The notes under the pieces are model-generated. The model had not been told where the DNA came from and searched no databases. It was given only the letters and a program-made list of their open reading frames with translations. Below, one piece after another: positions 1 to 13,169 of a stretch of DNA of 64,000 nucleotides. Positions within the stretch are counted from its first letter, which is position 1, and every line of letters starts with the position of its first letter. Both the position numbers and the translations under genes were made by a program. Source of the stretch: Euphorbia lathyris (lineage: Eukaryota > Streptophyta > Magnoliopsida > Malpighiales > Euphorbiaceae); the NCBI RefSeq assembly GCF_963576675.1, contig NC_088910.1:107784807-107848806 (forward strand), in the 5' to 3' direction.

Positions 1-114
1 GTCAGATTGAGCATTCGTCACTCCCGATAAGTGGGAGATATATCCAAATGGCCGGTTGTGGTGAATTAACTGAAATCCTTGCAAGGTGATACAATTAAGA
101 GTAGAAATGAACAT
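1..114 (+). repeat. Copia-A 5' LTR, left visible part
   Basis: Matches 63447-63560 of the 3' LTR with a few substitutions. It ends in AACAT, which is the 5-bp target duplication of Copia-B and recurs at 25560-25564. Confidence 0.93.
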
Positions 115-1159
115 TATTGGTCCCTTATAACGTAACAAGTTAGGTCCAAGGGGGGGGATAGGAACTATTTTAAAATTTTGGTACGTTAAGGCTGACTTCT
201 TTTTAAATGAAAATGATTACACAGCACGCTGAGTGAATTTAAGACACTAGCTTAGTCAACTTGTGACTAAGTCAGCTTCTTTCCTTGAGTCAGGAGATAG
301 CACTTGAGTCTATTCCTGAACTCAGATACTCAATGCACACAACTCAGCGTGACCTCTTTACTTAGTCAGTTTTCGAGCAAGCAAAATATATCAAAGGAGT
401 TTAAAGGTTAGAAAGATATTACTCAGCAGATTTATCCAGGTTCGGCCTATATGCCTACGTCCTGTCCCCGGAACACTTCCGAGCTTTCGAATTCTCTACT
501 GAGCTCTTTAAAGGTAGAGCACCAAACCTTTTACAACTAGAAGCTGAGTATAACAAAAGTACCTTCCTCTATAACTCTACTCACTCCTATTCTACCACTG
601 AGTACTATAACCGAGTACTCAGCCTCTCCTTTCTATACTTCTAGAAATGATAATGAGTTTGTCCTAAACAACAATTGCTAAGACACTTTAGATGATTGAA
701 AATCACTCTAGACTTTTACACAATAATATGGAAATTGGTGTAAGGTATTTGCTTTGCTTTTTCTCACAGAATCTTCGAGTATAACATTGGTCAGCGTTTT
801 GACAACTTGAAGTTCTGTGTTGATTGAAGCATATTGATGGCCTTTATATAGTGACACTTGAGGCACCTGGTCATTTCGAATTTCGAAATAACCGTTGGAG
901 GGAAACGGCTTCCTGTCGTTGTCACTCTGGGCGTGCTCAGCGTCGTTGGCCAATAGAATCCTTGCATCTTCTGTCTTTGTCAGTCTCCAGCAGAATGTTT
1001 CGCTATTTATGGAAAAGTCCACGAGACAGCTTTCTGTGCCTTCTGAGCCTTTCCCAAAGTGGAAATACTTTGTCTAGAAGTTGAACATTCTCTGCCGCTG
1101 TCCAGACTGCTTTGTCGTCCAACTCAGCAGCTTCTTCTTGAAGCTTTTGCCACGAACGC
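115..1159 (-). repeat. Copia-B 3' LTR, outer part
   Basis: Aligns to the right LTR from 24235, with about 20 differences seen by eye over about 1 kb. It is cut at 1159 by Copia-C; the flanking AACGC is a one-mismatch copy of the AAGGC on the far side of that insertion. Confidence 0.92.
841..850 (-). promoter_or_regulatory. TATA box of Copia-B LTR
   Basis: Minus strand reads TATATAAAGG, and the same sequence is at 24962-24971 in the other LTR. It is the likely core promoter. Confidence 0.55.
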
Positions 1160-3215
1160 TGAAGGAAATTAGGGCTAAGGTATAGCAGCGGAAATATAAA
1201 AATTTTAGCCTATTTCCTTTTAACCATAGGATCCGTTAATCGTTATTTCATATAAAGAGGGATAAGAAGGAATACCTTTCGATGAACAATCTACCGTTGT
1301 TAAAGAAGCGCCCACAATTCTTCTCCGAGATTCCAACCACAAAGTTTAACACGGAGAGGTTAAGATGAAATCAACCCTTATGAGATGCAACCAAAATAGA
1401 TTGCCTCTAATTAACCAACACAAGATCAAAGAGAAAGAGGGATGAATAAGATTAATCAATCGATGGAATGCCGTATGAATTCTTGTCCACGAACTAGGGG
1501 ATGGGAATTCTTTTTCTCTCTCTAATTAGTAATTTCGAAAATCACTATAGGGGGAGGTTAGAGGCTTGGTCGAAATTCACATGGGAGGGGGTATATATAC
1601 TTGCTTGAATCTAAACCCTAGTTAGATAGGAATAGGTTACTTAATAGGAATCTAATTCGGAAAAGGATTCACTACAACAAATACCATCTATAGCCACGGG
1701 TAAAATTGTGGCTAGAGTGAAAAAGTCTTGTGACAAAATGATTTAGCTACAATAAAATATTTCGTAGCTTGTCGTAGCTAGAAGTGGCGTAGCTAAAACT
1801 TTAGCTACGTAATTTAAGTTAACTGTAACTAATAATTAATATATATAGCTACAAAACATAAAAAAATGTGGCTAAATTAATATTATCTATTGTAATGAAA
1901 ATATTAAACTTGTAGCAAAATTTTAATTTAAATAGTTACAAAAATATTTTAGCTACTTTCAACAATGTTTGTAGCTAATGAAATTAACTTCTCTGCTATA
2001 AATATTTGTATGCCTTAGCCATAAGCTTGCAAAAGTCATAGCTAAATCTTAAATATACTGCTTTGAAATTAATTTCGTAACAAAATAACTAAAGTTTATT
2101 GCTTCAAATGAAAAATATCATAGCTAATCAGTTATGTATTAGCTATAAATTTTAAATTTATAGTTGAAGATGAATAATATTAGCCATATGAATATGTAGT
2201 TTTTAGTTTCAAACTAGCAACCATGATAATCATAAAAAAAATCATGACAACAAGATGCATTTATATTTATAAAGTATTATAAACAATCATTCAAATAGAA
2301 CAATTTTAAGATATTTATTTGTGTCAAACAACAAATCCAAACCAAATACTATTGATATATAGTGCTTAAAATTACATTTCGTTGATAAATCTATCTAAAA
2401 CATATGTTCAGTGTCTCCAAAATGAAGCTTCATTTCCAATAAAGTCTTGGATATCTTAAAAATCTTTAATGGCCTGCAAAAATCAAACAACACTTTCAAG
2501 ATAATATAAAAAAAAAAAAGGTTACAAGTAAAATATTAAAAGCCACAAGACAATAAGCATATGTCAATAATATATAGCAATCAAACAAGTAAAATTCAAT
2601 TGTCCAAGATTTGAAAGTAATACCTTAAAATTGAACTTGAATATCAAAACTTCATTGAATAATTTTGGAGTTTATCATAGATTTCACCTGAAAAAAGTAA
2701 CAATAAACAATATAATATGATTTTACATTGATTCAATATTGATCAACAAATCAAAGAGGAGATGGAGGGTATTGTTATCATACCTTTAATATAATCTGTA
2801 CAAAATCTGCAGTCTTCAAGCAAAACTAGGAAGAAACCAAATAAAAATGATACTTATATATACGTGGACAAATTTAGGCAGGATGTATTAGTGGAACACG
2901 AATTTGCAATGAAAATTTGGAGGGATTTTTTATGAATTTGATTTTCATCAGGTGGAGTAGCAGGTTACACATATAATGGCCAAAGAAGATGGAGAGTTCT
3001 ATCCGTGCAGATATTTAATAATAACTAATAAAACTAACAATTGTAACAAAAAAAAACAAACAATTTGTGGGTTGTTGATGGACCCACGTTTAATAAAAAG
3101 ATTAAAAAAAACACAAGGCCTTAATATGATGATTTGACGGAAGAAATGGAGAGAATGGAAAAAGGTGATGAACCCACGTTTATTAAAAATTTAGTGAGGT
3201 CTATTAATTTCTAAT

Positions 3216-3728
3216 GGCTTAATACATCATTTGCTCCCTGAACTTGTCCGAAATAGTTAATTGGCCCCTGAACTTTCAAAGTGTCTCGATAGCTCCATGA
3301 ACTTGTATAAAATGTTTAGTTAGCCCCCTGAACTTGCGTAAAACGTAATCAATTGATCACTCGGTTGCAAAAAAGTAAGTTAAATATGGAAAATGTATTG
3401 CACGCGTCTTAAAAAAAAGTAAAACAATTAAGATCGGGGTATTGTGGTTGTAATATTAGAGAATACAAGGTTTGTAGTTGAGCAAGTAATAACTTCATTT
3501 TTACTCTATTTTTAAATTATGTAATAACATTCTAAGACACGTGGAATACATCTTCTTATTTAACTTACTTTTTTGCAACCGAGTGATCAATTGATTACGT
3601 TTTACGCAAGTTCAGGGGGCTAACTAAATATTTTATACAAGTTCAGGGAGCTATCGAGACACTTTGAAAGTTCAGGAGGCCAATTAACTATTTCGGACAA
3701 GTTCATGGAGCAAATGATGTATTAAGCC
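3216..3728. mobile_element. Foldback Mutator-type MITE inside the CACTA element
   Basis: The two halves (about 3216-3400 and 3540-3728) are long inverted repeats starting GGCTTAATACATCATTTG. A perfect 9-bp duplication ATTTCTAAT flanks it (3207-3215 and 3729-3737); 9 bp is the size made by Mutator-like transposases. It has no coding capacity. Confidence 0.88.
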
Positions 3729-3872
3729 ATTTCTAATATATTAGATTGTACAATGATTATTATTCATAGTGTTTTTGTTTTCAAATCATTCATGCTGCTT
3801 TGACTAATGTTAAATTTTCCATAAAAAAAACAATAATACTATAATCTAATATAAGTTCTCGATTAACAATTA

Positions 3873-5130
3873 CGCTATGTTACGTCACATTATATCACGT
3901 TACGTATTATGTCACACCACGTTACTTTATGTTATCTCACGACACGTCACGTCACATCATGTTACATTACGTTACATTGCATTACTGTATATTACTTTAT
4001 GTTACCTTACTTTACGGTATGTTACAGTACGGTACGTTATGTTATGTTATGTTACGTTACATTACTATATGTTATTATACTTTACGTTACGTTATATTAC
4101 GTCACGTTACGATATGTCACGTTACGAGACGTTACGTCACATTATTGTCACGTCACGTCACGTTACGTCATGTCACGTCACGTCATGTCACGTCACGTTA
4201 TGTCATATCACGTCACGTCACGTCACATCACGTTATAGTATGGTATATTACATTACGTCATGTCACTTCACTTCACGTCATGTCACGTTACGCTACGTCA
4301 CGTCACGTTACATTATATTACGTTATGTCACTTCAAGTTACGTCACGTCACTTTACATTACGTCACATCATCTGACGTTACTTTACGTAACGTCACGTTA
4401 CGTCATGTCATGTCACGTTACGTTACGTTACGTCGCATCGCGTTATGTCGCATCGTGTTACGCTGTGTTACGTTACGTTACGTTACGTTACGTTACGTTA
4501 CGTTACGTTACGTTACGTTATGTTACGTTACGTTACGTTACGTTACGTTACGTTACGTTACGTTACGTTACGTTACGTTACGTTACGTTGCGTTACGTTA
4601 CGTTACGTTACGTTACGTTACGTTGCGTTACGTTACGTTACGTTACGTTGCGTTACGTTACGTGACGTTACGTTACGTTACGTTACGTTACGTTACGTTA
4701 CGTTACGTTACGTTACGTTACGTTACGTTACGTTACGTTACGTTACGTTACGTCACGTTACGTTACGTTACGTTACGTCACGTCACGTGACGTAACGTTA
4801 CATTAAGTTATGTTACGTTACTTTATGGTACTGTCTGTACGTTATGTTAGGTTTCGTGATATTATTGTACGTTACGTCACGTCACGTCACGTCACGTCAC
4901 GTCACGTCACGTCACGTCACGTCACGTCACGTCACCTCACCTCACCTCACCTCACCTCATATCATGTTACGTTACATTACGTCACCTCACCTTATGTCAT
5001 GTTACGTTACGCTACGTCACGTTACGTTACGTCATGTCATGTCATGTCACGTTACATTACATTACGTCACGGTACATTACGTTGGGTTACGTTACGTTAC
5101 GTTACTTTATGTTCAATTTGTTAGGCTACG
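3873..5130. repeat. Pentanucleotide satellite (GTTAC and variants)
   Basis: A 5-bp period runs for about 1.25 kb. The flanks mix GTTAC, GTCAC, GTTAT and ATTAC. A nearly pure GTTAC block occupies about 4455-4790, a pure GTCAC block about 4873-4935, and a short CTCAC block about 4931-4958. Several long reading frames cross it only because the repeat lacks stops in some phases; they encode low-complexity peptides and are not genes. Confidence 0.95.
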
Positions 5131-7403
5131 TTTCCTGTTAGAAATTTGAATTGTTTTTTTTTTTGTAATAATGATTTGTTTCCAAAAAATAGTCATGTTA
5201 GACGTTTGGATTTGTTCCGTCTGATAAAAATTGATAAAAATAATTTGTTGTCGTGTAACTTTTGAATTGGTTTCATTTGCAAAAAATGGGTAAAAATGAT
5301 TCGTTTAGTAAAAATAGTCGTGTTAGACATTTGACTTTGTCTTGGTTGGTAAAAATTGATAAAATTGATTTTTTTTTTTATCCTGTTAGATGTTTGAATT
5401 GGTTTCGTGTGGTAAAAGATTGATTTTCTAATTATTAGTTTTTGCAAATTGGGTCCTTAAACTATAATTTCATACACATTGAACCCCTCAATGTGTGTGA
5501 AAATTAAAAAGTAGAATTAAAAGTTCAAGAGATTAATCATGTGTTTTGATATATGTTTACTTTTTTTACTAACATATTTTTTTTACTTTTAAGTAGATTT
5601 TGTAGCTAAATAATTCAATTTGTTATAATATTTTTATCATAGTAAAACGGTTGTAGCTAATACATTACATACGGCTATAAAATACATTTATTGAAGCAAA
5701 AAACTAGTAAATAGCTATGAAAGTGTTATACTGTAGCTATTTGTTTATATTAGCTATAAAGATTAATTTATAACTAACTTTCGTAGCTACTAATTATTAA
5801 TATTGCTATAGCTGGGTAAAATTTGTAGCTAAATATTAATTATCTACAACATTTTTATCATAGTTGAACGTTTGTAGCTAATGCATTACGTACTGTTACA
5901 AAAATATATTTACCAAAGCAAAAGTTGGTTAACAGCTACAAAAGTGATATATCTGTAGCTATTAGTATACATTAGCTATAAAATTATTTTTCATAACTAA
6001 CTTTTGTAGCTATAGATAACATTTGTTGTAGTGATTCCTAATTATTATCTCACTATATATCTAATATATTTAGGATAATAATAAATAACCTAATTGGATA
6101 ATAATAGGAGTATATTAATCCGATTAAAACTCCTAATTTAATTATCTCTTAATTAATTTAATTCATAATCCTAATCAAATTAGGATTAATGGAATAAAAT
6201 CAATTCTTTATCTCTATATACAAATTTCGTCCCCCTCCATATATTTGGGCCTTACTGGGCTCAATTGGGCTTCCATCTATTAATCATATCCATCTCTCTT
6301 TTGGTTCCAAGTCTTATGTGTGATCCATTAGGTTCTTACTACTTCTGGCCATATGCAACTATTAAATTAATTTCTTCAAGAATTATATTTAATCCTTGCA
6401 TAACGGAATGATGTACTGAGTATGTTATTGGCAAGTCTGTAATCATTCCCCCAGAGTCCGTTAAGAAGACAGGTTGATTCTGTCGTTAACCCTTTCGTAT
6501 TAGTTACGGTATAATACGATCCTTTATCAACTACATCCTTGAACTGAATCTTATGACTATGGGTAATGTCAAGTCACATATAGCGAGACGTTCGTTTTAC
6601 TTGTTCTTGGCCGAGTCAACTCAAAAAGATAGGTTAAGTGAAATCTGTATTTCTACTCTTAAGCTATCACCTTGCAAGGGTTTAGAGTCGAGTCTTCCAC
6701 AAGCGATCCTTGGATGTATCTCCCATTAATCGGGAGTGATAAATGCTCAATCCAATGTATAACTACCCTGACATTACTTCCTGTGACACCCAACCTTTGC
6801 AGTTCACACCCCAGAGTCATCTCTGTTAAGGATCGTGGGACCGCAGGATCAAAGTCTCACATTCAGTAATTCAGGATGACCAATTAACATTCTTTTGAGT
6901 CTGAGGATTAGTTATACCTAGTAATACCAATGAGATGAACAGTTGACAATGATGAATCTACCCATCCTGTTATCTCAAATCAGATCCCCAATCCTAAGGA
7001 ACAACGTTTCACCGGATCTATGTAACTGTCCAGATATCTATATATATGAAGCTTGTGAGATCAGCTTTCTGTCGGACAGAAGACATTGTTACATACAAGT
7101 CTCAACCGTGATATATCAATCCTAAACATATCACTTGACTTGGGGTGGTTTTAAGTTTATTAGTTTATTATAAAGTTTTATCTCACTTCATGCTTGTATG
7201 AACACTTTATAATCACTTTAAACAAACTTACGGATTTCCTTTTATTAGACTTTATTCAGTGCTTAAAAGGGATTGCCTTTATATAGTTATAAAACATATA
7301 TCTCATTAAAACAAATGATATAAAGAACAATTCATTTACAATAAGTTTGTATCCCGCAACAATTGACTATAGGACACTAAACCCCAACATACTCCCACTT
7401 GGA

Positions 7404-10400
7404 CTAAAGCCAATTGTTTCTAAAACTTATCCTAGTAGAAGTTAAATGACGATCATGTACTTTCTGGGTTAAAGGCTTTGTCAACGGATCTGCAACGTTG
7501 TCCTCTGTAGGTACTCTTTCTATTCTCACATCTCCTCTAGCCACAATCTCTCTTATGATGTGGTATCACTTTAGGTAGTGCTTGGATGCATTATGAGACC
7601 ATGGTTCCTTTGCTTGCGCAATGGCTCCATTGTTATCACAGTACAGAGTAATGGGATTAACAATGTCAGGCACCACACCTAGTTCTGTAATGAACTTTCT
7701 AATCCAAACTGCTTCCTTTGTCGCTTCCACAGCAGCGATGTACTCTGACTCGGTCGTAGAGAAAGCTACGCTTCCCTGCTTGGAACTTTTCCAACTGACC
7801 GCGCCCCCATTTAGGATAAACAGGTATCCTGATTGGGATTTAAAATCATTCTCATCTGTGAGATGATTAGCGTCTGAAAATCCTTGAATTTTCAGATCTC
7901 CTTCTCCGTACACTAGGAACATATCTTTAGTCCTTCTCAAGTACTTAAGAATGTTCTTGACGGCAATCCAATGCTCGTCTCCCGGATTCCCTTGGTAACG
8001 ACTCGTTACAGATAATGCGAACGCTACGTCAGGTCTAGTGCATAGCATAGCATACATAATCGAACCGATCGCGCTGGCGTACGGGACTACAGCCATGCGT
8101 CGTTTGTCATCATCAGTTTTAGGACATTGATGATTGTTTAACTTTACTCCATGTACCATGGGTAAGTTACCTCGTTTCGATTCAAGCATGCTAAACCGAT
8201 TTATCACCTTTTCAATGTATGTAGCCTGTGAAAGACCAAGCAGTCTACGCGATCTATCTCTGTAGATCTTTATACCAAGTATATAGGCTGCTTCACCAAG
8301 GTCTTTCATTGAGAAGTTACCAGATAACCAAACTTTCACCGATTGTAATAGAGCAATGTCATTTCCCATTAACAGTATATCGTCCACATATAGTATGAGA
8401 AATGCTATAGAGCTCCCACTTGCTTTCTTGTAAATGCAAGCTTCTTCGCAATTTTGTTCGAAACCAAATTGTTTTATGGTTTCGTCAAAACGCTTGTTCC
8501 AGCTTCTAGATGCTTGCTTGAGTCCATAAATGGATCTCTGAAGTTTGCAAACTTTATTTGCATCCTTTGATATGAAACCTTCAGGCTGCATCATGTATAC
8601 ATCCTCAAGCAGATTTCCATTTAGGAAAGCTGTTTTCACATCCATTTGCCAAATCTCATAATCAAAATGAGCAGCAATTGCAAGCATGATTCTGATTGAT
8701 TTGGACATAGCAACAGGAAAGAAGGTTTCGTCATAATCAACACCTTGTTTCTGACGATATCCCTTCGCTACCAACCTAGCCTTGTAGGTGCTAACCTTTC
8801 CATCCATGTCAGTCTTCTTTTTGAAGATCCACCTGCACCCAATGGGTTTTATCCCTTTGGGTGGATCAACCAAAGTCCAAACTTGGTTAGTATACATGGA
8901 ATCCATTTCAGAATCCATGGCCTCAAGCCATGCTTTAGAATCTGGACTAATAAGAGCCTTTTCGTAGTTTTTGGGTTCGTCGTCTAACACGGGAACCTTG
9001 TCATCATCTCCCACTAGAAAACCATATCTAACTGGGAGTTCACGAACTCTTCGTGATCTACGAATAGGTGCCACTGGAGTCTCATCTAATGGGACTTCTT
9101 CGGGTACCTCAACCGCTTCTGTTGTTTCAGTCGTTGTTTCTTCCTCTTGAACTTCGTCGAGTTCAATCACGCTTCCCTTTTGTGTTTCTTCGAGAAACTC
9201 TTTCTCTAAGAAGGTTGCGTGTTTGGATACTATTACTTTCTGATCATCTGGATGATAGAAGTAATACCCTATGGTTTCCCTGGGATATCCAATGAAGAAA
9301 CATTTATCAGATTTAGAATCTAATTTTTCGGACGCAACGCGTTTGACATATGCTGAACAACCCCATACTCTCATGAACGAGAACACGGGTTTCTTACCAA
9401 CGAACAATTCATATGGTGTGGAAACAGCGGATTTAATTGGTACTCGGTTCAGGGTGAAGAGGACAGTTTCTAAGGTATAGCCCCAGAACGTCTTTGGAAG
9501 TAAGGCCATGCTCATCATAGATCGTACCATATCTAATAGGGTACGGTTTCTCCTCTCGGATACACCATTGTGTTGTGGTGTATAGGGAGGTGTCCATTGT
9601 GAGCATATCCCACATTCAGTTAGATAATTCAGAAAATCATCAGAAAGATATTCGCCACCTTGATCAGATCGAAGTGTTTTTATTTTCTTTCCTAATTGAT
9701 TTTCCACTTCATTCTTGAAGCATTTGAACTTGTCAAAGGCTTCTGATTTGTGCCTCATCAAGTAGATATAACCATAGCGAGTATGATCATCTATGAAGCT
9801 AATGAAGTATCTGAATCCTCCTCTTGCTTGGACTGACATAGGACCACATACATCTGAATGAATGAGTCCTAGAGTGTCTGATACACGCTCACTTTTATTG
9901 CTAAAGGGTGTCTTTGTCATTTTACCTTTTAAACATGATTCGCATGTTTCCAATGATTCAGAATCGATTGGATCTATAAGCCCATCTGAATGTAGCTTTA
10001 GCATGCGTCTCTTATTTATATGGCCTAAATGACAATGCCACAAGTAAGTTGAATTATCTAGCTTATGTCTTTTGGTATCAATTGCAAAAACAGGAGTTTT
10101 ATCATCTAACACATAAATCCCATTTTGTGATATTCCTGAAAAATAAAAGATCGAATCTTTATAAAAATTGCAACTATTGTTCTTTATTGAAATATGAAAA
10201 CCGTCGTCAACGAGACGGCTAATAGAAATAATGTTACGAGACATCTCAGGAACGTATAAACAATTCCTTAATTCTATTACAAGCCCAGAGGGCAAAAGTA
10301 AAACATAATCTCCAATTATGAGGACGGCAACTCTTGCTCCATTTCCCACTCGCAAGTTTATGCTTCCTTTCTTTAGTTCCTTAGTCTGTTTTAGCTCCTG

Positions 10401-11321
10401 CATATTTGTACAAATATGAGATCCACATCCGGTATCAAGTACCCAAGATTCAGACAATGAAACCGTATTTATTTCAATATAGAACATACCAGACGCTGAA
10501 GCACCGTTATTTGCCTTCTTGTGGAAGGTTAGGTACTCCAGACAGTTCCTCCTCCAATGCCCGAAATAACCACAATAGTGACACTTTCCTTTGGGCTTCT
10601 TTGGTTCCTTTCCCTTTGTTTCGGTGAGCACAGCCCCCATGCATTTATCAAGATGGTTTGGATCGGGAGCGACCCCTTTCCTTTTTCTCGATCCTTCAAT
10701 AGCAAGGGCCAACATTTCCTCGTTTTCTTTTATAATGGGCTCGACTGACTCGAGCATATGTGCAAGCTCTACAAGAGAGGTTTGCAAGCCACTCATCTGA
10801 TAGTTCATGACGAACTGTGAGTAGCTCTCAGGGAGGGACTGTAGAAGTAAGTTTTCACTTAGTTCATGGTCCATCGCATCTCCAATACTAGAAAACTTGG
10901 TTATGAGGCTGATCATCTTGGCACAATGTACCATCACAGATGTGCCCTCCTGCATCTTGCTTTTATATAACTCTTTGGTTATTTCGAAGCGCTTGCACCG
11001 AGTTTCTATCACAAATAGCTCTTTAAGGTGCTTGACCATGGAAGAGGCATCCATATCTGAATGCAGTTGCCTTTTAACTTCCGGTGTCAATGATGCAAGT
11101 ATGATGTCCCCTACTTGATCATCATCAGCTTTATGCTTCAAGTAAGCATAAACCTCTTGGTAGGGAGCATCATCCATTGGGTAAGGGGGTATCGGTGTAT
11201 CAAGTACATACCCTTTCCTTTCGAACTTCAAAACAATTTTGAGGTTACGAAACCAGTCGGTGAAGTTTGAACCATTCAATTTGTTATCGGTAAGGATGTA
11301 ACGAGGATCGGTGTTAGTCAT
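7404..11321 (-). pseudogene. Copia-C gag-pol polyprotein, one in-frame stop
   Basis: One frame of 1306 codons starts at ATG 11321 and ends at TAG 7404-7406, interrupted only by TGA at 7566-7568 that removes the last 53 residues of RNase H. Domains in order: UBN2-type gag (residues 1-230); CCHC knuckle CHYCGYFGHWRRNC near 250; aspartic protease with VLDTG near 295; integrase with HHCC and D,D,E residues (about 420-650); Copia RT with YVDDILLMGND near 1005; RNase H with SDANH near 1170. Copia-A has an arginine codon where the stop lies, so a CGA to TGA change is likely. RNase H lacks its tail, so autonomy is doubtful without readthrough. Confidence 0.92.
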
Positions 11322-12650
11322 GATTTTAAGAGTGTGTGTTTAAACAAAACCTGAGAGTGAGAAAGAGTAAACGTATGTCATTCATTTGCTTTAAAGTATA
11401 ACAATCTAAAATTATAGGCCTTTTAATTTATTTCAGATTGCTCCCACTATTTTGTCAAATTAATAGCCCTCCATATTAATTCGAAGAATTTCACAAATCC
11501 TTTAGTGAGCTAGGATCCTAACTCCTGAGATTTCGCCTTGAGTTTGCTCAACAAGCTAGTCCCATTTGTCAGGTAGATTTATGTAATCAATCACATCTTG
11601 AATGTGATTCCTAGGTTATTGGGTTACTAACCACATTAGTAACTAATATGTTATTCACATTAATCCCAACCATATTGCCCATTAGTTTATGACAACATGA
11701 GTTTGCTCATCCAATTATCATAATCTAATTTAAGTATTACCCCATATTCATGAAAGAATAACTTTCGATAATTCAGGTGTTACCATAAGACCCCGAGCTT
11801 GAGTTTGCTCAACAACCCAAAGGCCCCCAGTACTGCCGGCTGAATTATAATATTAGGGAGGGGCAACCGATTTTAATAACTTGCTTATTTACTTAACTTT
11901 TTAACGAGGGATTTTATTTAAGTCTCATAATCTAACTTAGTCTTGATTTTCTTTAGCATACATCAGACATACATACATTCACATACATTGGCGTTATGGA
12001 CATATCATCTAAATTATTTCGTCGAGCCAGAGACGGAATAAAAGGCCAAACCTAAGGAAATACTAACTATTACATATTTCTCTTTAGGTCCTCCATCTTC
12101 TCCATGGCGCCTTGAAATTACATATCAATTTCTATACTATTATAAGAAAACTTCAATTGAATTGAAGGGAATCAGATGAGAGGAGAAATTACAATAGATA
12201 GTAGAAAGGCAGGACGCGCAGGCCCTATTTCAAAAATACCAAAAGACTAAAAGAGGGTCCAAATATGTCCATAACACCAAACATGCATAGACTCAATTAA
12301 ATAAATTTAATTGGTTGATTACATAACCGACTTATGTAATATTTAGGTTAATCACATTAACTCGTCAAATTAACTTTCATCCAATTTTACTTCTAATCGT
12401 TTTGTATCTTTATATTAATCCTTAGATTAATATAACCATATAAAACGTTGATTATGCACGTCCCAATTATTTTGATTTCAATTCATTTAACACTTTGATT
12501 TACATATTGGTAAAAACAAACATTTAAACGAATTTTTCATTCGATAATCAAAACAGAAAACTATTAATTTCTGAAACATATATATACATTTAATACAAAA
12601 CGATTTTAAACCATTTAAAATCAAGTGGGTATCGGGTCGGGCCCGAGAGC

Positions 12651-12760
12651 GGGCTGCTGCCGATTGGCAGCAGCCCTTAGGGCACGCGGGACGCCGCTGC
12701 CTTGCGGCAGCGGCGCCCCTCGCCGCGCGACAGCGGCCAGTCGCGCCGTGAGGCGCGACT
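12651..12760. other. Three consecutive GC hairpins in Copia-C leader
   Basis: Stems: GGGCTGCTGCC (12651-12676), CGCCGCTGCC (12692-12715) and AGTCGCGCC (12739-12760), each closing a 4-nt loop. In the element's sense (minus) strand the loops read AATC, GCAA and TCAC; GCAA is a GNRA-type tetraloop. The stems are perfect. Confidence 0.8.
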
Positions 12761-12793
12761 TGGGCTGCTGTCGTTATATATTTTTTTTATTAT

Positions 12794-12796
<3 letters not shown>

Positions 12797-12830
<34 letters not shown>
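12797..12830. repeat. (AT)n microsatellite
   Basis: Uninterrupted AT dinucleotides in the Copia-C leader. Confidence 0.9.
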
Positions 12831-12840
<10 letters not shown>

Positions 12841-13155
12841 CAGTTCTAAAACAATTTTAAAACAATTTTCAGATATAGGAAAAACTACAATAGATTTCCG
12901 TTTTATCATTTAGAATTAATAAAACTAATTTTATCAACCTAACTATAAAACTAATAGATTTTGTTATAACGATTATCAACCGAAATAATTAGGAACATAA
13001 GCATAATCAGTTTTAATTAACAATTAATCAAAACTTTATTTATCTTTAGAATTAATTAATCAAAACTATTTATCAATTAATCCTAACCATAAATATTTAT
13101 TCAATCCTATTGAAAACTTCTATATTTTCATATATGAAATAACGGATTTAACGAT

Positions 13156-13168
13156 GGCTTTGATACCA
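13156..13168 (-). other. Copia-C primer-binding site
   Basis: Minus strand TGGTATCAAAGCC starts two bases after the 5' LTR. It differs by one base from the usual initiator tRNA-Met complement TGGTATCAGAGCC. Confidence 0.85.
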
Positions 13169-13169
13169 C

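Larger units (their letters stand above)
1670..6033. mobile_element. Non-autonomous CACTA (En/Spm) DNA transposon
   Basis: Begins CACTACAACAAAT and ends with its exact inverse ATTTGTTGTAGTG, flanked by the 3-bp duplication ATT (1667-1669 and 6034-6036). The empty site is seen in the other Copia-C LTR near 13680. Both ends (about 1680-2170 and 5600-6020) are dense in TAGCTAC/GTAGCTA subterminal repeats in both orientations, the kind of site a CACTA transposase binds. No transposase reading frame is visible in the 4.36 kb, so it would need to be moved in trans. It holds a MITE and a pentamer array. Confidence 0.93.
1160..7389 (-). repeat. Copia-C 3' LTR, split by a CACTA transposon
   Basis: Segments 1160-1669 and 6037-7389 align to the right LTR. 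The sequence between is a CACTA element plus its ATT duplication. Minus strand TATA-like TATATATAC is at about 1592-1600. Confidence 0.92.
11322..13155 (-). other. Copia-C 5' untranslated leader
   Basis: About 1.8 kb between primer site and gag ATG has no credible reading frame. It is AT-rich apart from a GC-rich hairpin cluster (12651-12760) and an AT dinucleotide run (about 12797-12830). Stretches near 11500-11900 have an inverse counterpart in Copia-A's leader near 29580-30000, confirming common ancestry. Confidence 0.75.

Noticed and set aside
3877..4795. Long open frames (up to 262 codons) over the pentamer array
   Set aside because: They are translations of a 5-bp repeat, overlap in three phases and encode only cycling HVTSR/YVTLR-type peptides.
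6672..7125. Small ORFs repeated at 14315-14768
   Set aside because: They lie in the two Copia-C LTRs and are noncoding LTR sequence.
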